This document shows, one piece after another, positions 44,811-53,576 of a stretch of 64,000 nt of DNA. Source of the stretch: Streptomyces sp. NBRC 109706 (GTDB taxonomy: Bacteria; Actinomycetota; Actinomycetes; Streptomycetales; Streptomycetaceae); assembly GCF_000974485.1 (NCBI RefSeq), contig NZ_BBOM01000004.1, positions 248,001 to 312,000 on the forward strand, written 5' to 3'. Positions within the stretch are counted from its first letter, which is position 1. The number at the start of each line of letters is the position of its first letter. The notes beneath the pieces are model-generated. The model made no database searches and was not told the DNA's origin. It saw only the letters and a program-made list of their open reading frames with translations. Both the position numbers and the translations under genes were made by a program.

Positions 44811-46112
44811 TCAGCCGGCGGCGGCCGCTGAGGCGAGTTCCGACTGGAACGTCGAGAGGTCGGAGGCCCCGGACGTGAACTTGCTGGTGGCGTCCGTGAC
44901 GGCGTTCAGCGTGGACACCGGGGTCGCGGCGCCGTGGGCCAGCGAGGAGACGATGGTGTCCTGGCCGAACGACTCGATGGCCGTCTGCTGGTACTCGGAG
45001 AAGTCCGCCGGGTCGGCGTCGGTGCGCGCCGGGATGGAACCCTTCGCGGCGTTGAACGCGGTCTGGCCCTCGAGCGAGGCGACCGTCTCCAACCAGGCGT
45101 GCGCGCCACCGCCGTTGGGGGCACCGACCGGCAGGGTGAACGAGTCGGCGAGGAAGTCGAAGACGCCGTCCGTGCCGGGGACCGGGGCGGCGTTGAAGTC
45201 CGTGCCGAACTCCTTGCCCTGCTCCTCGAACGCGGCGACCGCCCAGTCGCCCATCACGTTGAACGCGGCGTTGCCGTCGATCACCAGCTGGGTGGCCTCC
45301 GGCCAGTCCAGGCCGTCCCGGTCCCCGTTGGTGTAGCTCATGGCCGTCTCGAAGTCCTCAAGGGCGGCCGTGACCTCGGCGCCCTCCCAGTCCGTGGTGC
45401 CGTCCCACAGCCCGTTGTAGGCGTCGGGGCCCAGGTCGGCGAGGAGGATCGTCTCCAGCAGGTGGACCTGGGTCCACGCGGTGGCGACGGAGAGCGGGGT
45501 GACGCCCGCCTCCTGCAGCGTCTCCAGGTCGGCGAACCAGTCGTCGAGCGACGCGTATTCGGCGTTCGGGTCGACCCCGTTCTCCTCCAGCACGCTCGGG
45601 TTGCTCCACAGCACGTTGGCCCGGTGGATGTTGGAGGGGATGGAGTAGATGTTCCCCTCGTGGGTGAGCCGCTCCACCAGGTCGGACGGGAACGCCTCGC
45701 GGAGGTCGAACTCGTCGTAGAGGTCGGAGACGTCCTCCAGCTGGCCCGCGTTGATGTAGTCCAGCAGCTCCATGCCGGCGTGCGCCTGGAAGGTGTCCGG
45801 CGGGTCGTTGGCCTGGAGCCGGGACTGCAGGAGGTCCTTGGCCGCCGAGCCGGCGCCACCGGCCACGGCCCCGTTCACGAACTCGGTGTCGGGGTGCTGC
45901 TCGTCGAAGACGGCCACCAGCGCGTCCAGGCCGGCCTTCTCCGAACCGGCCGCCCACCAGGTGAAGACCTCGACCTCGGAGGCGGAGTCGCCGCCACCGG
46001 AGGAGCCGGAGCCCCCGCCGTCGCCGCCTGAGCCGCCGCTGCACGCCGAGAGTGTCAGGGCGCCGATGGCGGCACCCGCCACCAGCACGCTGGTTCTGCG
46101 ATTGACCCGCAT
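44811..46112 (-). CDS. Carbohydrate ABC transporter substrate-binding lipoprotein
   Basis: 433 residues from ATG 46112 (AAGGAAA upstream). The lipobox LTLSAC places the lipid Cys at 24, followed by a Gly/Ser spacer. The body is a family 1 solute-binding fold: EVFTWWAAGSEKAGLDALVA, a segment with AGSAAKDLLQSRLQANDPPD, FQAHAGMELLDYINAGQLED, GNIYSIPSNIHRANVLWSNP and AFNVMGDWAVAAFEEQGKE. This subgroup includes glucose/mannose-type (GtsA-like) binding proteins, but the sugar cannot be assigned. First gene of the operon, divergent from the ROK regulator. Confidence 0.92.
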   Translation of the reverse strand: MRVNRRTSVLVAGAAIGALTLSACSGGSGGDGGGSGSSGGGDSASEVEVFTWWAAGSEKAGLDALVAVFDEQHPDTEFVNGAVAGGAGSAAKDLLQSRLQANDPPDTFQAHAGMELLDYINAGQLEDVSDLYDEFDLREAFPSDLVERLTHEGNIYSIPSNIHRANVLWSNPSVLEENGVDPNAEYASLDDWFADLETLQEAGVTPLSVATAWTQVHLLETILLADLGPDAYNGLWDGTTDWEGAEVTAALEDFETAMSYTNGDRDGLDWPEATQLVIDGNAAFNVMGDWAVAAFEEQGKEFGTDFNAAPVPGTDGVFDFLADSFTLPVGAPNGGGAHAWLETVASLEGQTAFNAAKGSIPARTDADPADFSEYQQTAIESFGQDTIVSSLAHGAATPVSTLNAVTDATSKFTSGASDLSTFQSELASAAAAG

Positions 46113-46232
46113 GAGATTTCCTTACGCCTTCGTTGCCGTATCGGGGGATCGGCGCGCATGGGGATGAGCATCGCCGAACCGAAGCGTCGTGGGGCGCCCT
46201 TGTGTTCCGACGCCCGCGTCGTCCGGAGGCTC

Positions 46233-46262
46233 ATCAAAGGACCCCGCGAGCTTGAAGTCAAG
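46233..46262 (-). promoter_or_regulatory. Promoter with palindromic operator for the sugar ABC operon
   Basis: On the minus strand TTGACT (complement of 46256-46261) and TTTGAT (complement of 46233-46238) are spaced by 17 bp. The perfect palindrome CTTGAAGTCAAG (46251-46262) overlaps the -35. It is a likely target of the divergent ROK repressor. Confidence 0.6.
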
Positions 46263-46396
46263 AAGTAAATCCAAAGAGACGCTAAACGGCAGGTTGCAGT
46301 CGGATCACATACACAAGACGGTCCGGTCTCGTCGTCTCCCAGGCACTCCTCACGAAGGGATCCCCAAGTGGCACGTCAGGCGCTATCCTTCTCGCT

Positions 46397-47581
46397 GTGC
46401 GCGCTGACCGGGTGACACCTGGCTCGCAGACTTCACTACGTGAGGCCAACCGAGCCCGGATCGTGAGTGCTGTCCAACGCCGGGGATCGCTCACGCAGAT
46501 CGAGCTGGCCGGCGTCACAGGGCTGTCCCCGGCGACCGTCTCCAATATCGTCAAGGAGCTGACGGCCGGCGGCGTTCTGCACACCTCCCCCTCCACCCGC
46601 AGCGGCCGACGGGCCCTGCAGGTCACCCTCGCCCGCAACCTGGGCCTGGTCGCCGGAGTCCACTTCGGCACCCGGTCCCTGCGGGTCGCCCTCGCCGACG
46701 CCTCCATGCAGGTCCTCGGCGACCAGTCGATGCCGCTCGCCCCCGACCACCGGGCCGACGCCGGACTGCGCCGCGCCGCGCTGCTGGTCATGGAGATGAT
46801 CGAGTCGCTGGACGCCAGCCCCGACGAACTGCTCGCCGTCGGCATCTGCCTCCCCGCCCCCGTCGACCGGCGCACCGGCCGGATCACCGCGCTCGGCATG
46901 CTGCGCGGCTGGGACGGAGCCTCGGTGCCCGAGATCATCGCCGAGGAGCTGGACGTCCCCGTCGGCATCGACAACGACGCCAACCTCGGCGCCCTCGCCG
47001 AGACCCGCTTCGGCGCCGCCGTCGGACGCGACTCCGTCGCCTACCTCCGGGTCTCCCACCGGGTCGGCGGCGGCCTCATCCTCGGCGGACAGCTCGTCCA
47101 CGGCCGCGCGGGCGGCGCCGGCGAGATAGGGCATGTGACGATCGACGAGAGCGGCCCCATCTGCCGCTGCGGCAACCGCGGTTGCCTGGAGACCTATGTC
47201 GGCGCGCCCGCCCTTCTGGAGATGCTGACCGCCAGCCACGGTCATCTCACCCTGCGCGATGTCATCGTCCGCGCCAAGGACGGCGACCCCGGCTGCCGCC
47301 GGGTGCTCTCCGACACCGGGCAACACCTCGGCGTCGCCGCCGCCAACCTCTGCAACCTCGTCGATCCGGAGATCGTCGTCGTGGGCGGCCAACTCTCCGG
47401 CGCCGGCGAGATCCTGCTCGGCCCGATGCGGACCGTCGTCGAACAACGCACCATGGCCAGCACCGCCGGACGCGTCGAGGTCGTCGCCGCCGAGCTCGGC
47501 GCGGCCGCCGAGGTGCGCGGCGCCCTCGCCATCGCCCTCGACACGGCCGGCGTCGGCAGCGCGCCGCTGGTGGGCGGATGA
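46397..47581 (+). CDS. ROK family transcriptional repressor (XylR/NagC type)
   Basis: 394 residues from GTG 46397. A winged HTH (about 12-75: SLREANRARIVSAVQRRGSL, TQIELAGVTGLSPATVSNIV) precedes the ROK domain: AVGICLPAPVDRRTGRI, VGIDNDANLGALAETRFGAA, GAGEIGHVTIDE and the zinc motif CRCGNRGCLETYVG. There is no ribosome site; TATCCT (46384-46389) lies 8 nt before the GTG, so the transcript may be leaderless. It is divergent from the sugar ABC operon and translationally coupled (ATGA) to a second sugar ABC set, so it may control both. Confidence 0.92.
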   Translation: MRADRVTPGSQTSLREANRARIVSAVQRRGSLTQIELAGVTGLSPATVSNIVKELTAGGVLHTSPSTRSGRRALQVTLARNLGLVAGVHFGTRSLRVALADASMQVLGDQSMPLAPDHRADAGLRRAALLVMEMIESLDASPDELLAVGICLPAPVDRRTGRITALGMLRGWDGASVPEIIAEELDVPVGIDNDANLGALAETRFGAAVGRDSVAYLRVSHRVGGGLILGGQLVHGRAGGAGEIGHVTIDESGPICRCGNRGCLETYVGAPALLEMLTASHGHLTLRDVIVRAKDGDPGCRRVLSDTGQHLGVAAANLCNLVDPEIVVVGGQLSGAGEILLGPMRTVVEQRTMASTAGRVEVVAAELGAAAEVRGALAIALDTAGVGSAPLVGG

Positions 47582-48708
47582 GCCGGCGCCCCGCCGATCC
47601 CCGCTCACGCCCCATCGCGCTGGTCGCCGCCGTCCTGGCCGTGGTGTTGACACTGACCGGGGCCGTGCTGGTCTCCGCCGCCTCCCGTGACGAGCCGCCC
47701 GAGGGCGCCATCGCGCTGCTGCTGCCCGAGGTGAAGACGGCCCGCTACGAGACCACCGACCGGCCCGCGTTCCTCGGCGTCGTCGAACAGCGCTGCCCCG
47801 GCTGCGCCGTCTACTACGCCAACGCCGACCAGGACGCCGCCACCCAGCAGCAGCAGGCCGAGTCGATGCTCGCGCGCGGCGCCGACGTCCTGGTGCTCGA
47901 CGCCGTGGACACGGTCGCCGCCGTCAGCATCGTCCAGGAGGCGAAGCGCCACGGGGTGCCGGTGATCGCCTACGATCGCTTCATCGCGGACGCCGATGTG
48001 GACTACTACGTCTCCTTCGACAGCGAGCTGATCGGCTATCTCCAGGGCACCGCCCTGGTCAGCGCGGTCAGGGAGCGCGGCCCACGGGCGGACGGGCGCC
48101 CGCCCGGCGTCCTGCTGGTCCACGGCTCGCCGACCGACCCCAACGCGGCGCGGCTCGCCGCCGGAGTCCACCGGGCGCTCGACGGAGAGGACATCGAGGT
48201 GCTCGCCGAGTACGACACCCCCGACTGGAGCCCCGACATGGCCACCGACTGGGTCGAGAGCCGGCTGACCGAGTTCACCGGCCGGGTCGACGGCGTCTAC
48301 GCCGCCAACGACGGCACCGCCGGGGGCGCCATCGCCGCGATGAAGGCCGCCGGAATAGACCCCGTGCCGCCCGTCACCGGGCAGGACGGCGAGCTGGCCG
48401 CGACCCAACGCATCATCGCCGGCGACCAGCACATGACCGTCTACAAGGCCACCACCGAACAGGCCCGCACCGCCGCCGAACTGGCCGTCCGCGTCCTGCG
48501 GGGCGAGACCCCCCGCACCACGGCGGTGATCGACGGCGTCCCCAGCCTGCTGCTCGCCCCCCGCGCGGTCGGCGCCGAGGACGTGGAACGCGTCCTGGTC
48601 GTCGGCGGCGTGCACACCGTGGAGGAGATCTGCACCCGCCACTACGCGGCGGACTGCGCCAGGATCGGCCTCGGCACGGACCGGGACGACGACGAGGAGA
48701 CGGCATGA
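47578..48708 (+). CDS. Sugar ABC transporter substrate-binding protein (XylF/RbsB-like)
   Basis: 376 residues from ATG 47578, overlapping the ROK stop. A long hydrophobic N-terminal helix (IALVAAVLAVVLTLTGAVLV) lacks a lipobox Cys, so the protein is either released or anchored by an uncleaved helix. The fold is type I periplasmic binding: NADQDAATQQQQAESMLARG, VLVLDAVDTVAAVSIVQEAK, VPVIAYDRFIADADVDYYVS and DGVYAANDGTAGGAIAAMKA, closely matching XylF. First ABC gene of a four-gene unit joined by 4-bp overlaps. Confidence 0.9.
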   Translation: MSRRPADPRSRPIALVAAVLAVVLTLTGAVLVSAASRDEPPEGAIALLLPEVKTARYETTDRPAFLGVVEQRCPGCAVYYANADQDAATQQQQAESMLARGADVLVLDAVDTVAAVSIVQEAKRHGVPVIAYDRFIADADVDYYVSFDSELIGYLQGTALVSAVRERGPRADGRPPGVLLVHGSPTDPNAARLAAGVHRALDGEDIEVLAEYDTPDWSPDMATDWVESRLTEFTGRVDGVYAANDGTAGGAIAAMKAAGIDPVPPVTGQDGELAATQRIIAGDQHMTVYKATTEQARTAAELAVRVLRGETPRTTAVIDGVPSLLLAPRAVGAEDVERVLVVGGVHTVEEICTRHYAADCARIGLGTDRDDDEETA

Positions 48709-49472
48709 ACGCGTCCTCCCGTTCCGCGCCGGTGCTCTCCCTGCGCGGCGTCTCCAAGAACTTCGGCGGCGTCCGCGCCCTGGTCAACATCGACCTCGAC
48801 GTCCACCCGCGCGAGGTGCTGGGCGTCGTCGGCGACAACGCCGCCGGCAAGTCGACGCTCGCCGGGGTGATCGCCGGCGTCTACCGGCCCGACGCCGGAC
48901 GGATGCTGCTCGACGGCGAGGAGGTGGTGCTCAACTCCCCGGCCGCCGCCAGGGATCACGGCATCGCCGCCGTCTTCCAGAACCTCGCCCTCTGCGACAA
49001 CCTCGATGTCGTCGAGAACCTTTTCCTCGGCCACGAGCCGACCCGAGGCGGGTTCCTGGACGAGGTCGCCATGGAACGCGAGGCATGGGAACTGCTCGGC
49101 CAGCTGGCCACCAGCGTGCCATCGGTGCGGGTCCCGGTCCGCACGTTGTCCGGCGGGCAGCGGCAGGTCGTCGCCGTCGCCCGCGCCCTGCTCGGCTCGC
49201 CCCGGGTGGTCGTCCTCGACGAGCCGACCGCCGCGCTCGGCATCCGCCAGACCGCCGAGGTCCTCAACCTGGTGGAGCGGCTGCGCGAACGCGGCCTCGC
49301 CGTCGTCCTCATCAGCCACCAGGCCGTCGACCTGCAGGCCGTCGCCGACCGCTTCGTGGTGCTGCGCCTCGGCAAGGTCGGCGGCGAACTCGACGCGGCG
49401 AGCGCCGGATACGAGGACCTGCTCGCCGCCATGACCGGGGTCAGCAGGCCCAGCGGCAGGAGACCGGGATGA
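48705..49472 (+). CDS. Sugar ABC transporter ATP-binding protein, single-domain (XylG-like)
   Basis: 255 residues from ATG 48705, overlapping the upstream stop by ATGA. One ABC domain only, about half of E. coli XylG/RbsA. Walker A reads GDNAAGKST, with Ala in place of the usual Gly of GDNGAGKST; signature LSGGQRQVVAVARAL, Walker B VVVLDEPTAALG and switch His in VLISHQAVDLQAVAD are intact. The Ala is chemically mild, so activity is probably retained. Single-domain ATPases with XylF/XylH partners are frequent in actinobacteria. Confidence 0.9.
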   Translation: MNASSRSAPVLSLRGVSKNFGGVRALVNIDLDVHPREVLGVVGDNAAGKSTLAGVIAGVYRPDAGRMLLDGEEVVLNSPAAARDHGIAAVFQNLALCDNLDVVENLFLGHEPTRGGFLDEVAMEREAWELLGQLATSVPSVRVPVRTLSGGQRQVVAVARALLGSPRVVVLDEPTAALGIRQTAEVLNLVERLRERGLAVVLISHQAVDLQAVADRFVVLRLGKVGGELDAASAGYEDLLAAMTGVSRPSGRRPG

Positions 49473-50725
49473 CCCGCGGCCCCGCGTCCCCGGTGCGGGA
49501 CCGTGCCACCGAGGGCGGCGAGGCCCTGCCGGGACTGCTGCGGATCCTCCCCGACCGGGAGCTGGGCGTGGTCCCGGCGCTGGTGGTCCTCTTCCTGATC
49601 TGGATCGTCTTCGGCATCGTCAACCCGGCGTTTCTCTCCGCCGAGAACCTGGTCAACCTGACGCTGCAGAGCGCCCCGACCGGCATGATCGCCCTTGGCG
49701 TGGTCATCGTCCTGCTGGTCGGGCAGATCGACCTCTCCGTCGGTTCGGTCAGCGGCCTCGCCGCCGCCGTCATCGGCGTCACCACCGGGCTGCACGACTG
49801 GCCGGTCGGCGTCGCGGTGCTGCTCGCCCTCTCGGTTGGCGTCCTGGTCGGCCTCGGCTACGGCTTCTGCGCCACCCGACTCGGACTGCCCAGCCTGGTG
49901 CTCACCCTCGCCGGGCTGCTCGTCCTCGCCGGACTGCAGCTGCGGGTGCTCGGCCCCCAGGGATCGATCAACCTGCCCTTCGAGTCCCGCCTGGTCTGGT
50001 TCGCCCAACAGGGCTTTCTGCCACCGCTGATCGCGTGGGCGCTGGTCGTCGGCACGGTCGCCGTCGTCGCCGCCAGCCAGTGGGTGCGGCGCTCCCGGCG
50101 GGTGCGCGCCGGACTGCCGAGCATCAGCCTGGCCCAGTTCCTCGGGCGGACGGCCGCGCTCGCCGCGCTCCTCGCCGCCACCGTCGGCTATCTGGGCACG
50201 GCGCGCGGTATCGGCTATCCGGTGGTGCTGTTCGTCTCGCTTGTCGCCCTGGTCGATGTGGCGCTGCGCCGCACCCGTTGGGGACGCTCGGTGCGCGCGG
50301 TGGGCGGCGACCGCCGCTCCGCGCTGCTCGCCGGCGTCGCGGTGCGCCGGACCACGGTGTCCTGCTTTGTCGCCTGCTCGACGCTGGCCGCGCTCGGCGG
50401 CGTCCTCGCCGCCGGGCGGCTCGCCGCCGCCAACCAGGGCACCGGCGGCGCCGAGACCTATCTCACCGCCATCGCCGCCGCCGTCATCGGCGGCACCAGC
50501 CTCTTCGGCGGCCGGGGCAGTGCCTGGTCGGCGCTGGTCGGCGTGCTCGTCATCACCTCGATCTCCAGCGGCCTCACACTGCTCGACCTGGACACCGCCT
50601 CCCGCTATATCGTCACCGGCGTCGTCCTCGCCCTGGCCCTCGCCGCCGACACCCACCTCCGCGCCGTCCCCACCCACCCCGACCTCGCCTCCGGCATCCG
50701 CGGCCGCGGCCGGCCGTGGTGGTGA
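49469..50725 (+). CDS. Sugar ABC transporter permease (XylH/RbsC-like)
   Basis: 418 residues from ATG 49469, overlapping the ATPase stop by ATGA. About ten helices with family marks: ENLVNLTLQSAPTGMIALGV, LLVGQIDLSVGSVSGLAAAV, RTRWGRSVRAVGGDRRSALL (the ATPase-contact loop) and AETYLTAIAAAVIGGTSLFGG. The extended central section (about 175-235) is as in XylH. Last gene of the ROK-linked operon; the next gene starts 10 bp later but is unrelated in function. Confidence 0.9.
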   Translation: MTRGPASPVRDRATEGGEALPGLLRILPDRELGVVPALVVLFLIWIVFGIVNPAFLSAENLVNLTLQSAPTGMIALGVVIVLLVGQIDLSVGSVSGLAAAVIGVTTGLHDWPVGVAVLLALSVGVLVGLGYGFCATRLGLPSLVLTLAGLLVLAGLQLRVLGPQGSINLPFESRLVWFAQQGFLPPLIAWALVVGTVAVVAASQWVRRSRRVRAGLPSISLAQFLGRTAALAALLAATVGYLGTARGIGYPVVLFVSLVALVDVALRRTRWGRSVRAVGGDRRSALLAGVAVRRTTVSCFVACSTLAALGGVLAAGRLAAANQGTGGAETYLTAIAAAVIGGTSLFGGRGSAWSALVGVLVITSISSGLTLLDLDTASRYIVTGVVLALALAADTHLRAVPTHPDLASGIRGRGRPWW

Positions 50726-50735
50726 GGCGGGCGCG

Positions 50736-51152
50736 ATGATGATCACCGCACGGCTGGTCGGAGCCGACGACGACGAGTACGACGACGTTCTGGAGGCGGG
50801 CTTCGCCGAGGGAACGGACTCCGGCCTGGCCGTCTCCTTCCAACGGATGAGGTCGGCGCCCGACCCCTGGCAGGGCGTCGTGCGCGACCGGGACGACCTC
50901 TTCGACAACAGCTACTGCGTTGTCGTCGGCGGCGCGACCGTGTACGGCGGGCTGCTCTCCGTCGACCTCACGGCGCCCACCGCACGTTTCCGCTTCGCCC
51001 CGTATGACGCCGCCGTCCTCCGTCTCGCGGACCCCACCCTCGATGTCACCTTCGACGTGCCTCCGGACGAGCTCGCCGCGTTCACCGGCATGCTCCGCCG
51101 CGTTGTCACCTGGGGCACCCCCACCCAGATACCCCGGCTCACGGGCCTCTGA
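50736..51152 (+). CDS. Imm10-like immunity protein, orphan
   Basis: 138 residues from ATG 50736 (a second Met follows). Segments FDNSYCVVVGGATVYGGLLS, FAPYDAAVLRLADPTLDVTF and the closing MLRRVVTWGTP match the Imm10 immunity family found beside polymorphic toxins. No toxin gene is adjacent: the upstream neighbour is the sugar permease 10 bp away. No signal peptide. Orphan immunity genes can protect against toxins of neighbouring strains. Assignment is by motif memory only. Confidence 0.65.
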   Translation: MMITARLVGADDDEYDDVLEAGFAEGTDSGLAVSFQRMRSAPDPWQGVVRDRDDLFDNSYCVVVGGATVYGGLLSVDLTAPTARFRFAPYDAAVLRLADPTLDVTFDVPPDELAAFTGMLRRVVTWGTPTQIPRLTGL

Positions 51153-51160
51153 GCCGCCAC

Positions 51161-51718
51161 TCACCGGTCCCCGTCGCCCCGCTGCCGCTCGAACCGTTCC
51201 AGCACGGCGAGTTGACGCCGATGCGCGGCGAGAGTCCAGCGGGCCATGGCGGGCATGAGGGCGACAAGTGCCCCGGCGAGCGTGAGCAGCGCCAGCGCCA
51301 ACGGCGGGGTGTCGTGTGCGTAGCCGGCCCCCAGCAGGGCCGCGACCGCGCCGATCAGCAGGAAGGCACGGACGGCCGAGGTGCCGTTCCGGTCGAAACG
51401 GTGGACCGCGATCCTGGCCGCCCCCGCCTGCGCGGGCGTGACCGCGTCCGGCAGTTGCCGCAGCCGCGGCGGCAAACAGCTCTCCCACCAGGCCCCGTTG
51501 GCGCGGTGGAGGGATGTGGTCAGGGCCGCGCGACGCCGGGCGTCCGGGGCGTCGTCCCGCACAAGGATCAGTGTGAGGAGCGCACCGCCACCCCGTATCT
51601 CGTCCAGCCGGTAGCCGAACTCATGGGCGATGGCGACCTGTAGCCGGCCGTCGTTGGCGACCTGCACGGAGACCCGCTCCGAGCCGTCGAGTCGTCCGAT
51701 GAACTCATGCTCGTTCAA
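51161..51718 (-). CDS. Hypothetical small membrane protein
   Basis: 185 residues from TTG 51718, which has GAGGGAGG 5 nt upstream; no nearby ATG fits. The N-terminal 110 residues are soluble with YRLDEIRGGGALLTLILVRD. Two membrane helices follow (about 115-135 AFLLIGAVAALLGAGYA and 138-158 LALALLTLAGALVALM), then a short basic tail. I do not recognise a family. It converges with the Imm10-like gene, ending 8 bp away. Confidence 0.65.
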   Translation of the reverse strand: MNEHEFIGRLDGSERVSVQVANDGRLQVAIAHEFGYRLDEIRGGGALLTLILVRDDAPDARRRAALTTSLHRANGAWWESCLPPRLRQLPDAVTPAQAGAARIAVHRFDRNGTSAVRAFLLIGAVAALLGAGYAHDTPPLALALLTLAGALVALMPAMARWTLAAHRRQLAVLERFERQRGDGDR

Positions 51719-51964
51719 CGGGCCCTCCCTCGCGCCGAGGAGGCCGGAGCTGTCGGGCCCTGCCCGTCCGTTGTCGCGCCGGTAAAATCTTTCCCAAGCA
51801 TCTTCGCTGGAATTCGGCTATCCATCCCTTTTGGTCAAAATATCGGTGGTCCGGGGGATATCGGGTGACCCCGGGGATTGTCGTGTCGACAAGTCTGAAT
51901 CCTCCAGGGGTAATAAGGAAGACCTGGGCGTGTTTGCTCGACGCAATAGCGGCTGCTCGTCGGC
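51719..51964. promoter_or_regulatory. A+T-rich spacer with a small palindrome
   Basis: 246 bp clearly lower in G+C than its flanks. TTGTCGTGTCGACAA (51879-51893) is a 6-bp inverted repeat around 3 nt. On the minus strand the region is the likely promoter of the gene at 51718. No gene is supported here. Confidence 0.4.
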
Positions 51965-52441
51965 TCAGTCGGCGTCGTTCGGCGTTTGTGCGCTGTCGCG
52001 CACCCCGCGCAGCAAACGCGGCACCAGGAGTCGGTGTGCGCCGGAGCGAAATACCAGCATGCGGTAGACACTTCCGTGCGGCCCGGGGAACGCCGCGTAG
52101 GAACGGGCGCTGAGCAGCGTCCCGTTCTCCTCCGGGGTCAGCCCGAACACCAGCTCGTAGCGGGAGAACCGATGCCGTCCGGTCAGTCGCAACCGCCGGT
52201 CCGGTGTGGCCTCCGCCACCCGGAAGCCCGGCAGTGTCGCCCCCCGGCTCAGCGAGTCCCCCGATGACACCCGGGGGTCGGCGCCGACCAGCCGCGCATA
52301 GGCCGGCGCGTTGACGATCCGACGCCCCGACAGGCGTACGCCGAGCGCCCGCCAGACGGCGGCGGGACCGGCCGCCACCCACAGTCGATGCTCATCGAGG
52401 AACGGCAGGCCATCGCCTTCACCACCGGAGTCATAAGCCAT
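51965..52441 (-). CDS. DUF2867/SRPBCC-like protein
   Basis: 158 residues from ATG 52441 with GAAGGTG upstream. PFLDEHRLWVAAGPAAVWRA, GDSLSRGATLPGFRVAEATP, RLTGRHRFSRYELVFGLTPE and SARSYAAFPGPHGSVYRMLV fit a START/SRPBCC-like lipid- or polyketide-binding fold seen in many Streptomyces. No catalytic residue can be named. It follows the SGNH hydrolase gene by 53 bp on the same strand and may be co-transcribed. Confidence 0.7.
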   Translation of the reverse strand: MAYDSGGEGDGLPFLDEHRLWVAAGPAAVWRALGVRLSGRRIVNAPAYARLVGADPRVSSGDSLSRGATLPGFRVAEATPDRRLRLTGRHRFSRYELVFGLTPEENGTLLSARSYAAFPGPHGSVYRMLVFRSGAHRLLVPRLLRGVRDSAQTPNDAD

Positions 52442-52494
52442 GAGGACACCTTCGCATCCGCTGTCGACCCCAACTCCCAAGCCAGGAGCGGGTG

Positions 52495-53214
52495 TCACTC
52501 GCTCGGCAGCTTGCCCGCCACCGAACCGGCCCACCGGCGGTAGCCGGAGCCCGACGGATGGAAGCCGTCCCGGGAGAAGAAGTCCGCACCGACCGGCAGC
52601 AGTTCGGCCGAATCCACCCACAGGGCCCCCGGCCGCTCACCACAGACCCGCCGGGACACCTCGTCCAGGGCCTGCGCCCGCTCGTCCAGAAAGCGCGCCA
52701 ACGTTCGCGGTAGCGACGGAAACGCCCGAAAGGCGGGGATCCCGGGAACGACCACCCGCCCGGCGCGCGTCGTCAACTCGTCGATGACGGCGGCCAGATC
52801 ATCGCCCCAGTCCCTGGGCGAGCGGCGGGAGAGCACATCGTTCACCCCGGCCAGCAGCACCGCCGTGTCGAACTTCCCGTCGAACTCGGGAAGCAGCCGA
52901 TACCTGATGCGCCGCGCGGTCGCGCCGTGCTGGCCGACGACCTCCCAGGTCACGGGCCGCCCGGTGCGCGCCGCCAACTCCCCGGCCAGACAGCCGGTGA
53001 AGCCCTCGGCATGCGAATCCACCCCGCAGCCGGCGGCCGTCGACTCGCCCAGCACCCCGAGCCGCAGCGCGTCGTCCGAGGTATCGTCCGGCGCACCGTC
53101 ATCGCCCGCCGGCACCCGGCCCGTGAGCGGCCCGGACGCCGGAGGCAGGACCTCCGTCGAGGACCGCACCCGCATACCCTGCACGGCGACGACCGGCAAC
53201 AACAGCGGATTCAT
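52495..53214 (-). CDS. SGNH/GDSL hydrolase
   Basis: 239 residues from ATG 53214. The catalytic blocks are in order: LGVLGESTAAGCGV (Ser in GES), Gly in VVGQHGATARRIRYRL, LLAGVNDVLSRRSP (Asn) and FSRDGFHPSGSGYRRWA (Asp-His). The family hydrolyses esters or thioesters and sugar acetates. No clear signal peptide, though the first 14 residues are hydrophobic. The gene lies 363 bp from the PKS start and points away, so it may mark the outer edge of the biosynthetic cluster or belong to it as an esterase. Confidence 0.88.
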   Translation of the reverse strand: MNPLLLPVVAVQGMRVRSSTEVLPPASGPLTGRVPAGDDGAPDDTSDDALRLGVLGESTAAGCGVDSHAEGFTGCLAGELAARTGRPVTWEVVGQHGATARRIRYRLLPEFDGKFDTAVLLAGVNDVLSRRSPRDWGDDLAAVIDELTTRAGRVVVPGIPAFRAFPSLPRTLARFLDERAQALDEVSRRVCGERPGALWVDSAELLPVGADFFSRDGFHPSGSGYRRWAGSVAGKLPSE

Positions 53215-53576
53215 GCGACACCCCGCGCCACGACCACGACCACACCATCTCCTCGGGCGTCGACCCGGGCGCAACACTGGTCGACGGAGCGCCCGGCACC
53301 TCGCGAGGATGACATGACGGCTGATGTTTCCTCAAGTCGCCGATGATTTTACAGAATTTCAACAAACACGCCGTCATATTCCGTGCTGGTTCTCCTCGTT
53401 AATAGTCATCTGTCTCATAAGTCCCGATGGTAGGGTGCCGACGGCCGGCCGGCGCCAATGGGGCGACAGCATGCTCTTTCGGGTACTCACCTGCGCAGCT
53501 TTCGGCCATGACCTGTTGCTCCCCGTGCCTACGCAACCGGGGAACGCGACCCATCCATTCATGACGGGGGAATGCA
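53215..53576. promoter_or_regulatory. 362-bp control region before the PKS genes
   Basis: Holds no gene. From about 53320 to 53450 it is markedly A+T-rich for this genome, with AATTTCAACAAACACG and GTTAATAGTCATCTG, suited to a promoter. I could not fix a -35/-10 pair with confidence. GGGGGAATGCA precedes the PKS ATG. Confidence 0.5.
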
